Part shown: positions 25,081 to 37,057 of the stretch, piece after piece
Position numbering within the stretch: the first letter of the stretch is position 1
How the letters are laid out: every line of letters starts with the position of its first letter
From: Campylorhamphus procurvoides
Taxonomy: Eukaryota > Chordata > Aves > Passeriformes > Dendrocolaptidae
Direction: 5' to 3'
DNA: 64,000 bases
NCBI GenBank assembly: GCA_013396655.1
Contig: WBMV01004991.1
Span: 755,324-819,323, forward strand
Translations under genes and position numbers: made by a program
The notes under the pieces: model-generated
What the model was told of the DNA's origin: nothing
Seen by the model: only the letters and a program-made list of their open reading frames with translations
Database searches by the model: none

Positions 25081-28000
25081 TGTTTAAAGCACAGCACCTA
25101 GTAAAAAGCCTGCACCCAGCTAAGCAGGACATTTGAACCTTGACCCATGTTTCCTAAGGATTTAATCTCTTTTTCGTTGACAAGCAATGTCTGCAGTTAA
25201 CTTGACATGGTGGTGGTATGTGCTTCATGTTTGCAAGCAGACACTGGTAACTGAGCTTTTTAAGACTAAAACTTAGGGAATTCACAGTGAGAGTAGCCAG
25301 CTTGCCATTTTCTTACTATTGTTTCCTAGAATTACAGTCAGAAATAAAATTATTTTGAGGAAATATTTCCCTTCAAAATCATCCCAATATGCTGCATTTT
25401 AAAGTATAATACATTATATACTTTCATGGATCTTAACATTTTTGCATTAAAATTAAACCACCAAAATAAAACAAAATTTGTACTGAAGAAAGGAAAAGTT
25501 CTGATGCAGTATAAATATTGTCACTACAAAATTTATAAGGACTTGCTTACCACTGTGTACTGCAGTCAATTCATTATTAAAGAGCTGCTAGTCAAAGAAA
25601 AGGTAAATAGTATTTATTTTTTCCAGGAAGCAAGAGAGGACATACATTGAAGAATCAAGACTTTTGCCTGGGAAAGGCTTGCAGAAAGTTGTGCACACTG
25701 CTTTATACTCTTTAGTCGGGAAATACAAGATCTAGGATGCGATGGCAGAGGCATTTGGGGTTTTTTACTATGCTGTTGCTGATTCTTTTCTGTAGAGCTT
25801 GTGAAGCAAAACTTATGCAGCACTGTACTGTCACTGGCAATGAAGTAGCTCCACCATCTGGGATTTTTTAGAATTGCCTTTCTTCCTCTATTGCACTGGA
25901 TTTTATCCATGCAGGTTTTTTGTTTACTTTTTTTTTTTAAAAGATAGGATGACATATTGGAAGCAAAAGTAATTATAAGATAAAACTGTAAATGTGGGTA
26001 AGTGAGAATGTACAGCTGTTCATTGTGGTCCATCCAGCATGAATTTGTGTCACTGAACTGAGGCATCTTTGTTTTACAAGTGTCCCATCATGTTGTGTTA
26101 CAGCTACTAAAATCCCTGGAAGTAACTGTCTCAAGAGATAACACCGAAGTGGAAGAAAGAATTTATTTCCAAAATATATTTCTGAGACACATATTATGGT
26201 ATAATTCCATTAAGACTAAGTGGATTTATTCCTGAAACACAAGGGGGAGAATAAAAGGCAGATCCAGAGCAGAAAAATAAGACTTTGGTGAGAGAATTAT
26301 TAAGGTCAGTGCCTCTATAACTATCACTTGTTTTTATTGTTAAGAGCATCAGCCTGAGTTCCTAACACTCTGGTTTCAAGTAAAAATCCAGTATGTAAGC
26401 ATAAATTTCAAGCAGAAGGAAATTTAACCCAGTTGAAATCAGCCTGGCAGCAGCAGAGTATAATCAAACACAAACCTTGTCCATAGCGTGGCTTTTCCCA
26501 GTCTCCCCCACATTAGTGTAGTTTGGGTTCATATTATGCCCCCAAAGTCTTTATTTTTTCATATTTTTCTGTATTCCCCTGAATCCATTAGTTGTTGATT
26601 AGCTGATATTAACTAATGCTGTATACACACACACATGATTTAATTCAGGTGGGCAAACTGAGTGAATAGATGAACTCTGCAGAGCTGTTTTGGAGCTCCA
26701 AAGGCTCCTGCTGGCACTGTTTTTTCCAGGGCTCTGTGCTGGTGCTGCCCTGCCTAAGGCTGCTACAGAAAACTGAGCAAGGCAGGTCCAAGTGGTGAGG
26801 CATCCCCTCTGCCACCTCCTCACAGTTCTGCTGTCAGTCCTTACACAGTTTAGGGTTAAAGCAGCTTTTCTCAGTCCCTCCTGCCCCTCAGTTAACATGG
26901 ACACTGCTTCACAGGGGACTGATGTACAACAGGTCACAAACAGCCACTGATCTCAGAAGGATAAAATGTGTATGAGCAGAATCAGACCTCTGCAGGCCAT
27001 AGAGGAAGAGAGGGAGAGACATGGTGGTGCCCTAAATGAACTGATTTTCCTGTTTGTAAACTTGCCTGCAGTGGCTGAAATCCCACATAGAGCCTTAGTC
27101 TATTTTATAAGTGTTTTATTTGGCACAGCAAGAGAGTTGGCATCAGAGCAGAAATGGAAGAGGGCAATAGTCATTTCTAATATCATGTCATAAACAAATT
27201 ATTTCAATCACATTCTTGTATAGGAGACATTGTAGAAGCATACAGGCACTGACATTTCTGCTCCTTCCTCAGCTTTCCTCCCATCTCTTCTTTCTTTTTT
27301 TTGTTGCTGGTTTGGTTGGAGGAAAGCAGATCCCTGCCTTCATTCAACATCCACATGGGCTCCACCAAGTGAGCAGCTTTCTTTTCTTTTGGCAGAACAG
27401 AAATCTGGAGTCAAGGAAGCACCTACTTTATGCACCCTCTATATTCTTCCACAAGTGTTTTTTCTTGTCACAAATTTTGTCAGATTGGTCCCTATCCCTG
27501 GGATATATTAAGTCAGAATTCTCAAGGATCTTGGGTTACACTGAGCCAGCATCCAGCCCAGGACCCTGTCCCAAAGCACAGGCTGCAGAGTCTCAGAGAG
27601 TCCAAGTCCCAGAGTAGGGACTGACAATCCCAGTTCACCCTCCCTTGCCCACCCACCTCCACCATCAGATCTGTACTTTAGTCATCCATTTAGCTCTGTT
27701 TTGAACCTGTCTATACTCCTGGCTTACACAGCAGCCCATAGTTAAGGGCTTCATGGTTTAACTATTGGTTGTGTGAAAAAGTAGTTACTTCATTTTGTTT
27801 TAGTCTTTCAACCTATCAGAGTTTTAAAAACAGGACAGAAAAAACCCCCAAACTATCAGTTCTTAACCTTATTGTGAAATCAAGTAGAAGAAAAGGAAGC
27901 AGTTGATTTGAGATCAGGTTTTCCGAAGACTCTAAACTCTCCTAATTTCGTTTATTTAAGCCCAGTGAAATGAGCTATGTAAAAATAAACAAAAATGTCT

Positions 28001-30079
28001 CAGCCTTTAAAGAACCAAAATTACCAGAAGCTTCTGCTACTAGAAAATTCCTCTATTACATATTTGGCAGCAAAGTGGCTGCATAGACAGATGACATGCC
28101 ATTAGACTCCATATAAGTAACCACTAGGGAAAGCACCTGCTGCAATACAGAAAATGTTAGAAATGCAAAGATCTGATTGAAAAGCAATCTATATTCCAAG
28201 CAAATGAATAATAAGAGAAGACATACTACCCCGCATAGAGCTTCCTGCAGAGGAAAGTGACACACAATAGAAAGCAGTTAATCCTGGGGAAATAATTAAA
28301 CAAGATCAAGGGAAAAATATATTTTAGAATATACAGTGCTTAGCCAAAACATGGTTGATTCACCTTAATAAAAAGGAAGTTAGTCCTCTTGGTCACAGTC
28401 TTGCAATCTAAAAAAAAATCTTTAAATTAAGAAACAGAGAGAGGGATACCAAGTCTATTCCTGCACCTGCCTATTGTTGAGCAAAATGAGCATGGGTAAG
28501 GAAATTCTGGTTTTTTTTTCAGAATAAATATTACTGCCTTTCCATCCTAGACATCCTTGTTTCTGACAGAAGTGGGAACAGAGCAAAGGGTCTTGCATTT
28601 CATTGTTTTATACCAGTAAGAACCCCATTAATTCAGCCTGTGCTTTCTTCCCTATTTCTTTACTCTCCTGGATGTTAAGAGAAGGAGTACTATTAAAGCT
28701 GGAAGGAGACTGAGTCAGACCCTGGAGTTATACATGGAGAAATAGTGAAGTGATGAAGAGAAGAGGTAAGCCCGCCTGGTTTGTGCTGCTCAACATACAG
28801 CCAACTGAGGGCAAAACCCAAGCTGGAAAAGGACAGAGCAGAAAATCTTACGCACTTTGACAAGTTAAGCATTTTGTTTCTCCTGTATGAGAGAAATGAC
28901 TGACAGCTGTGTCTACAGATAGACTTTAGGAAAAATGAACTGAACCAATCCTGGTAAGACTCTGGGACTTCCTTGCAAGAAGTATTGATTACCAATGGCT
29001 CTTCTTGTCCCTGTCCTGATCTGCAAGAGTTATACACCTACCATATGGGCTACCATATGGCCTAACATACAGCCAGGGCATGTGGTCACATTAACCTGTG
29101 ATAAAATGATGTTTAAAATGCAACTCTTGATTGTGGTGGATGTAGGAACAGCCAAAAAAATGCAAATACTGAATCAGAACCAGTTTGTTAATGAATTCTA
29201 CACTGCGCCTCTCATCTAAGGCTTTAAGAAATAATGAGGCAAAGCAACAGAACTTAGAAGTTTCATAGACAAGTATGTTCATTTTTTATGCTCACAAATC
29301 TGCCTTTCATTTAGTCTGTGCATGTTTATGTAATTTAGAAGTGTAGTCTCGTGGCCAGTGTTTTACTGATCCTCCCCTGCCACTGAGTCCCTGAAGGATG
29401 AATCCACACAGCCTTCTAAGGGTGAAGCTCTGGGCAAGACTTCAGGACCTGTCAAGGGGATATGTGATGTCTCCTATGGTCTTGGGACCTACAGCTGGAC
29501 TGTACCTTATGAAAGCATGCTGGCACTGGCATTTCTTCCTTAGGAACTGGAAAGTCACATACAGAGCCAGGGTGTTGGCTGGGTGCAGAAGAACTATAGG
29601 GTTTATCTCATGCTCAGCTGCCTGGCACTGCCCTGGTGTTTGTCTGCAGTGGGGGTTTGCCTGGGGTTGTGCCTATTTCCGAGGACGGATGTATGGCTCA
29701 TACCATGATTTTGGTGGTCACCGGTGAGGTCCTGAATATCAGCTCAGAACAGAGTTTTCAAAGAACTGACTGAAGGTTCTTTACCTCCTAGTGCTTTTGC
29801 AAACAGAAGCAAGAAAAAACCTTCCAAAATGATAATAGTAAGAATCTGGCTGCAATCTGCAAGTCAGATAGGAACACAAAGAGCACTTCATCTCCTCTGT
29901 TACTACAAGTGAGACTGACAGATGGAAAACAACCAGATCACACAGACAAAGGAACACTGGAAATAATAACCTTTAAAGAAGCACACCTGAAAAAAATAAC
30001 TCTCCCAATGTTTAAATTTCACTAGTGAGTACAGATGCCAAATGCATTTCAGGAATAGCTCAGCAATGACTGAGTACAA
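25081..30079. other. unique noncoding DNA
   Basis: Five kilobases without recognised genes. A 150-codon minus-strand frame (25614-26066) crosses AT-rich DNA and has no family features. A short CA repeat is at 26622-26636. The word TACCATATGG is repeated at 29039-29048 and 29051-29060. No transposon family was identified. Confidence 0.55.
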
Positions 30080-30430
30080 CATTTAATTAAGTGATTATAT
30101 AATCAACCCTCTGTTTTATGAAGCAATAATTCAATTCCCAAGTGAGTAAGCTATAAGGCTGAAGGTCAGGCAGTTTATCACAATGAAGGAATCTGATTAC
30201 TGCTGAGGAAAACATAAGGACAACTATGTTATTGTTAAAATACTAGCTTAATTAATATAAAATTAATAACTCTTTTTAATACGTCTTCATAGCAATGCAT
30301 AGCCTGCCAGAAAGTGCTTTCTTCATTTTCCATGTGAAAGTTGTGGTTATTTATGACCACACAGAATGTGCGGGAAGTTAATGATGTCACACAGGCAATT
30401 TATTGGGGATAACATTACAAGAGTCATTTT
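30080..30430. promoter_or_regulatory. candidate enhancer, homeodomain/RUNX/CRE motifs
   Basis: The block opens with TTAATTAA (30083-30090) next to the perfect 14-bp palindrome TGATTATATAATCA (30092-30105). It continues with AATTAATAT and ATTAATAAC words. It then has inverted RUNX-type sites TGTGGT (30342-30347) and ACCACA (30356-30361), and ends with a CRE-like TGATGTCA (30382-30389). No frame of note is open. The function is inferred from site clustering; binding and conservation were not tested. Confidence 0.3.
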
Positions 30431-31968
30431 ATCAGGGAATGATATAGTTCTTCTCCTGGTGTATAAGTAGACAAGAGACCCCACTTACACTGTAAAAGAG
30501 AGATCAGAGAAGGTAACTACATTGCTGGAAAGCTTTACACTGTATTATTAACAATAATTCCACTAAACCAGAAGTTCTAGCTGTGGCTTCACATATACAT
30601 AACATATGGCCAGGGAGAACTGATCAGCAGTTGGTGAAAATACATGTATTATTAACGGTATATATGAAGTTGTATCAGCCACATAAATTGTTCAGAGAGT
30701 AAGCAATGCCTTGTGCAAACAGAGTACCAGAAGAAGGCAGCGAATTAATTGCATTCATGTATACGTTAAGTTTTGTTTACAGTTCTTTTTAGATAATTTT
30801 AGTAAAAATTTCAGCAAATCAGAGTAGGAATTAAGAACAGAGGGCATTTTTGAAAGACATTCAGAGCAATGCGGATGGAAGAATGGTTACTGTGTGTGAA
30901 GCATCAGAACCACAGGAAAAGGAGAAAAGAGCAAAAGGAGCATGAATTTGAGTAATCAACTGGTATAGGACAAATTTAAAAGGAAAAGAAATGCAGTGAC
31001 CAGTGATTAACACATGCAATTGCAGTCTTCAATGCCGAGTGAATAATTATTTTAGGAGGGTCTGAAACCTTCTTGCCACTGCTGCTATTGCATTTGCAGA
31101 GGGTCAGGAAATGCATGTGCAGACTCAGCATTTCTGAGGGGCACCTGAGAAGGTGTCCCACCTGCTATAAGATCTCTGGATATAAAGAAAGAAAACTAAA
31201 AATCAAACGAGTCTGAGCATTGAATTTAGCCTATTGCAGTAAATTCCACTTTTACTGGGTCACTAGGATGTTAGGGGCTGTATTACATGCTGGGTTCCCA
31301 GGATGAACAGTTCAGTAGACCAAATAGCATGTAATCATTGATTTGGTGCCTTGAAATAGAGATTATAAAGAAAGCTGCTGGGGAAAATAGCAGTAATATA
31401 GACTGAGACTGGTTACTAAAATGAGGACGAAAACTATTAGGTTGCCATAATTTCATAGGAAAGTGTGTTCTTAAGTGAGGGAAAAGAAGTTTATGTTCCA
31501 TGTAGAAGAATCCCTGTAGAACAGTTTCAGCTTATTAGTACTAAATTAACCAGAGCAAATGAGTGGCACTATTGTCAATGACCTGGCATTTTATAAGCAC
31601 ACTGGGGCTCAGTTTTAAACTAGTTCACACCCATAAAGAAAGTGAGATGGAAGATGAAAGCAAGGAAATCCACCCAGCAGTCACAGATTCAAATACTGAT
31701 GTAGAAGGGTGTTCTCAAGGGTGTGCACATAGGTACAACGGGATTTGCTTTGCTTCTGGAGTCTGACCACGGGCACTGAAATATGAGGCTTGAACAGAGC
31801 AGTGACTGCCCTTAACAGGGAGATCATTAGGGCTATGCACAAGTCGCTAAACAAAATGAAATTTAACTCTTCTGAAAGAGAGGAGTCACACAAGGGATTT
31901 AAAAGTTGGAAAGTAGTAACACAAATTGAAGTGGGGGAATGACCTGGTGAATGGAACAGGTCATTTAG
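30431..31968. other. unique noncoding DNA
   Basis: No gene recognised. AT-rich in most parts, with open frames up to 97 codons that carry no motif. Confidence 0.5.
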
Positions 31969-32295
31969 ACTCATAGAAACGTAAAATTGTTAAGTTTGGG
32001 AAAGACCTCTAAGATCATCAAGTTCAACTGTCAACCTAGAACCACTGCTATGTTCACCACTAAACCACATACTCAAGGACCATATCCATACATTTTTTGA
32101 ACACTTCCGGGGATGATGACTCAACACTTCACTGGGTATCCTGTTTCAGTACTTTACAACTCTTTCTGTGAAGCAAGTTTTCCTAATATCTAATTTAACC
32201 TCCCCCGGTACAATCGCACCCTGTCACTTTGTGCCAGAGAACAGCCCAGAATTTCTCTCTGCTGTGTCCCAGAGAGGCCCTTCACAGAGCTAGTC
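31969..32295 (-). repeat. CR1 retrotransposon 3' region (longest copy here)
   Basis: Reading rightwards from the tail: CTCATAGAAACG, GGGAAAGACCTCTAAGATC, AAGTTCAACTGTCAACC, GAACACTTCCGGGGATGATG, CTGGGTATCCTGTTTCAGT, and TTTCCTAATATCTAATTTAA. This succession matches the reverse complement of the CR1 3' untranslated region. The copy is on the minus strand and 5'-truncated. After about 32235 similarity fades (GTCACTTTGTGCCAGAGAAC still looks related), so the right edge is uncertain. Confidence 0.9.
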
Positions 32296-35200
32296 TCTGC
32301 TACACATGATGAGGCTACAGGACAAGCTCATGGGCTGGTCAGCTGGACCTTCCTTTAAGTCAGGGACATTGTAACTCCATCTGTAATGCCATGTCTTTGT
32401 ACCCATCCTCAGCCAGAGAGGTGGCTGGATAGCACATTTCATCTAGTGAAGACCAGCTGCCATACAACAGCCTAGAAGAAAAATTGATAATTTATTTTCT
32501 ACACAATATGTTGCAGCATTTTCTGGTGAGGCTTTTTGGGTTGTGCCAATAATCACAGCACAACCTCCTTCATCTAAGGTCCATTGCCAGTGTTGATTAA
32601 ACTCAGTTCAGTGAATCCACACTTGAAGTTTGGACATTCATAGGATTTCAGATGTCAAACTGGCAACCAGACAGCCAAAATCAGAAATGGTAGGAGGCCA
32701 CAGGAAACACAGAACAGATTCTGATGTCAGTTTCCAAGATACATTAAGAAGGCAAATATTAACCTACCAAGACAAATATTAGCATATTATCCAGACTATC
32801 AACCAACAAGTAATACTGTTGATACACCAACATCAAATACTAAAGAGCATCGGATAGTTTTATGCCCTTCTTTGACTTTCTTACACTTCAGTGCATTCTT
32901 CTTCTCAAAAGTTTAACAAAAGCTCTGAATTTTTAACTCAGATTTTAAAAGGCACTGAGCTTCCCAGATAAGATGTCTAACAGTGTTAACAACGGCTGGT
33001 TTCAGAACTCCCAGTAGAATTTGCATGCAATTAATGTTCTCCTCCTCTGAACAGAAACCTAGAGGTTTGCAAAACACACCATATGTTTGTCAGTTTGCCA
33101 ATGAATCAAGATGTTTTTGCAGCCTTCTGAGTTTCAATAATTAATGGTAATGTCTAAAATCTAAATCACAGTGCAGGGACTCAGAACAGAATTTTTGCCA
33201 TGTCCAGTGTTGCTCAGCATCATCAGAGTGAGACATTTCAGGTGAGAAACTAAACATTTGTACTTCCCTACTTGGTCTTTCACACCATCACCATTGCTCC
33301 TTCCAAGATATCTGACTAGATTTCTACAAAAGGTTTACTTATTATGGAAAGTAATGCTGTTGCTGCAGTCCAGGCTTTTGTCTCAAATACCTGAATGTTC
33401 AATACTGCAGCATTATCTGCCCAGGTTGACTTGATCTTGGTGACTGAATGATGTCTGATCATTCACAGGTCGAAAAATACACTTTATTCTCATCAAGTGG
33501 CTTTTTATTTCCCTTGACAGACTATTAGCAACCAGTTAATGCAATAAAGTTAGGCAAACAAAATAAATCAGTTACATTTTAAAACTGTGTTCACAAGCAG
33601 GAGGGCTCATTTTTATAAGCCATGTTTTTACAATTACTAGTTTTAAATGTAACTGGTCAAAGCACCAATACAGAAGAGAATACTTAATGTTAATACCTCA
33701 TATACTTCTTTTCTTCACCCTGGGGTAAATCTTCTGAGACCTCCTCTGCTTCCACACTTGTGCATGAGCATTCCTGCCTTGGCTGTGACTTTATGGGTAG
33801 GTTTCTTTCCTTTGAGTGATGATTTTGTTTTTGCTAGGCTACTAAAAGTCTTTTCCTTTATTGATTCCCAGCTGATCTGACCTATTCCAGTCTTTTTCCC
33901 CAGACAGATCTAAATTTGCAGTTCAAAATGGCTAATAAAGGAGAAGAAAATTCCTTAACTATCTATAAAATGCTGACTGCTTCCTCTTCATCCCCCCACC
34001 CCCTATACTGCAGGAAGCATTCTAAAAACAATTATAATGTCACCTGCATTTCTACTTGAAAATTTTAATCATCACTTGAAATGGTTTATTTTTAAACTTG
34101 GCTAGTATCATGTTCATTTTAATATTATTCATAAAATGGATAATTTGTACGATTTATGAATTTAATTTATATCTAGCCTGCCACATAGGTTAGCAGTTCC
34201 CAGGATCAGCATATTTTTAATTAAGCTGTGGTTTTCTCAAGTACCCCCCAATAATGTTGGTGTTGTGTTGAAAGAAGAGAACATGTGCTTTAGGACTTAC
34301 TAGTTTTATTAATACTTTCCAAAACCAGCTCTGCACAGAGCATGGAGTACTTAAAAAATATTCAGAATAATTCCTTCAAGAATCAACCAATTGCTCCTGC
34401 ATGACAGAGGCATGGCATATAGCAGCACCATTTGGACCACTATCATGCTTTCAATTTCTGGGGTAAAAACACTCTCTAACAGCATATCGTCATGATATGA
34501 AGAACAATGTACACCAGAACTGCCAGGAGATTTTCAGGAAAATGGGGGAATTCAAACCCTATCTTGAGAACTGTGGCACAACACTAAGAGATCACAGGAA
34601 TTTCATTATGTGATCGCTCTTTCATTTTAAAGATGACACTGTCAGCAGCAGCTGAAAAAGCTTCTGAATTAAGCCATCTCTGAATATTTCTGCACTTCCT
34701 ATTAAATAGTGACTTTCTTGCAGTGCATTCTTTACTAAATTGATGTAGAAGCACTAAATGGAGTGCCCAGGGCAAAAAAAAAAAAAAGTAGTTTAAGTAT
34801 GGCTTGCAACAATACAGTTTATTTCAGTTGGAAGTTGACAGAGAAAACCCGGTACAGATAGCATCTAAACCCTATTAAGCATCAATGCGAGATGATATTA
34901 TTGAGATACAACCTTGGAAGCAGCAAACACAAGGGTTTCCTTTCAAGATTCACTATCTGTTTTGTAAAAGCTATATCCAGTCTACCTCACATGGTCATTT
35001 TAAACCAATTTTTATCAAAAAAATTTTGGTTTTCTTTTTGACATTCCACTTCCCACCTCCACGAAAGTAGTAATGAAAAATATCTCCCCAAAAGATGGAT
35101 TTGGAGAAAAAGCACCCCATGAACACTTCAGAACTGAAAAGTTCTTGTCCTTCTGAAAAATGGAGCCTATGAGTAACATCCCTATCCAGTATCCAAAATT

Positions 35201-36114
35201 ATTTTGTTTGGAAATGCTGGTGCAGTTACATCTGAGTGCTGCACGATATGTATCCCATAATCCCAGGCTCCCACCTCCCAATAAAAAGCTCTCAATTGCT
35301 TGCCCCATTTCAACCTGAAAGATCACCTTCCTGCTCTTCTGCAGTGCAGTTGGTCCACATGACAGGGGATCTTGCTGTCCATGGGACTCAGGTGGGGCAG
35401 GACACCGGGACTGCAGGAAAGGGTAGGGGCATGGAGAATTGGCACTAAAAACCCACAGGGAACAGTTGGGCAGAAAAATTCTCATAAAAACCAATTTTCC
35501 ATTGAAAATTGCTCATTCAGGAAAAGGAATGGTGATTTTCACTCACCCAGCAGGGGCTCCAGCAGAGCACCGTCTGCTTTCCTGTCAGCTCACCCTCTCC
35601 CCTCCTCTCTCTGCTAAACTTAGTAGTCATCAAACTCCTGCAGGCTGAAAAAACTTCAGGTTTCCCAGATGGGGACCATGAGCACAAAAACACTTGTGGC
35701 TGCAGGTCATCAACCAGGACTCACAGAGTGCAGATCTGTGTCCCACAGTAGGAAGCAGCGGAAGAGGTACCTCATGGATATCAGAGCTTGAATTCCCCCA
35801 GTGATGCTGCCTTCTGAAGGCCTTGAAGTGAGACATTTTTGATAGTTTTATAATTGCTTCCTTTAAGAAAATCCCTGCTGAGGGGAATTTAATAAGTTGT
35901 TTGAGGCTCTTTTTGTCTGAATTTCCCAGAGAATGGACAGTCTAGCTTTAGTCTGGATTCAAACAGGAAAATATTTTTCAAAGTTTTTTTTTAATTTTAA
36001 ACCAAGTTAAAGTTTATAATATCAACTCTAAAATTATTCTCTTTCAAACTCCATTGAAATTTTCCATGGGAGCAGAGAGAGAACAAATACAATTTAACAT
36101 GAAGACAAGAAGTC
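32296..36114. other. unique noncoding DNA
   Basis: No gene recognised. A run of fourteen A lies at 34774-34787. A 159-codon minus-strand frame (35015-35494) sits in moderately GC-rich DNA with no domain and overlapping plus-strand frames, so it reads as chance. AT-rich intervals occur at 33500-33700 and 34040-34160. Confidence 0.55.
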
Positions 36115-36190
36115 TGATAATTTCTCCTGTATGGAGAAATCTTTGGTTGCTGCACAGCTGCCGCCATCTGGACTTTTAGGTTCTCCTTTT
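36115..36190. promoter_or_regulatory. candidate YY1-type site with adjacent E-box and hairpin
   Basis: GCCGCCATCT (36160-36169) is the reverse complement of the YY1 core AGATGGCGGC. It abuts an E-box CAGCTG (36155-36160). Just upstream, TTTCTCC and GGAGAAA form a perfect 7-bp inverted repeat with a 5-nt spacer (36121-36139). The surrounding DNA has almost no CpG, so this CpG-containing site stands out. Occupancy is inferred only. Confidence 0.3.
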
Positions 36191-37030
36191 CTCATCCTCT
36201 GTGCATGAGAGCCATCCATATGATAAGGGAGTAAGAAGACAATACCTACACCAGAATGTCTGCCTGTCACAACACCCCCTCAGAGCTCTGGGTAGCCACA
36301 ACCATAACTCTGCTTTAAACTTATACCTAGGTCTGATTCAGGCTTTCAGCTAGTTAGAAAATAAATTAAGTGAGAGAAGTTGGAAGTGAATTGCAGAAAT
36401 AACCTGAACATACTTTGGTGGCTGGTCCACAAGATCCACCCATCGCACAGCCTCTGAATTCTCCAAACAACACCCCTCAAAACTTTCCTCTCTGTGCTTG
36501 TTGGTGTTTGAGAGTTATCAGGGCTCAGTAATACAGTGTAGCAATTAAAACAGGGGACCATGCAGTCTTGAGGAAGAACAGAGTGAATTAAGCGTACAAA
36601 CCCTTACTTACTCCCACTGCCTGATGAAGGCATAAAAATGGGCAAAAGCAGGCAGATTTCCACACGGTCACACTGAAATAGATAACTTGTTATCTGCATC
36701 TTAAACGCTCAAAGAAATGGTAACACCCTGAAGAATGCTCTTATACATGCTAAGCGCAAGAACTCGTTTGGTAATAACATGCATGGGACTGGACCAAGAG
36801 GTTGGGAAGTACCTCTACACCTGGTGGGCAGTTCTGTGACTGTATTGTGGTGTTGCCAATGGTCAGCAAAATGGCCACACCACCACAGAGACTCTTAGAA
36901 GAGGGGAGACCAAGCACTTCACAGGGAAAGCAGTGAAGGATCTTGCCACTGACTCCTTCACGGGAGCAGTCTGATCCTCCTAGGGCAGTGAAAACAGCAG
37001 GCAAGGAGGAGGCCCTAAAAAGCATCCTCC
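36191..37030. other. unique noncoding DNA
   Basis: No gene recognised. The minus-strand frame from 37130 to 36750 (126 codons) shows no domain. Confidence 0.5.
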
Positions 37031-37043
37031 AACAGTGATGAAT

Positions 37044-37057
37044 GTTGCCATGGTAAC
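37044..37057. promoter_or_regulatory. perfect RFX X-box
   Basis: GTTGCCATGGTAAC matches the X-box consensus GTNRCCNNRGYAAC bound by RFX-family winged-helix factors at every specified position. Such sites lie near promoters of ciliary genes and in MHC class II promoters, and also in distal enhancers. No promoter or exon is recognised beside it, so a distal element is more likely. A chance match is possible, at roughly one per several windows of this size. Confidence 0.4.

Noticed and set aside
25614..26066. 150-codon minus-strand frame
   Set aside because: Composition-driven, with Lys, Gln and Ser runs from T-rich DNA. It has no domain.
29039..29060. duplicated TACCATATGG as paired SRF CArG boxes
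   Set aside because: The CCATATGG core has only four A/T bases between CC and GG, where the CArG box needs six.
35015..35494. 159-codon minus-strand frame
   Set aside because: Plus-strand frames overlap it, there is no recognisable motif, and it ends in AT-rich DNA. Chance is the simplest explanation.
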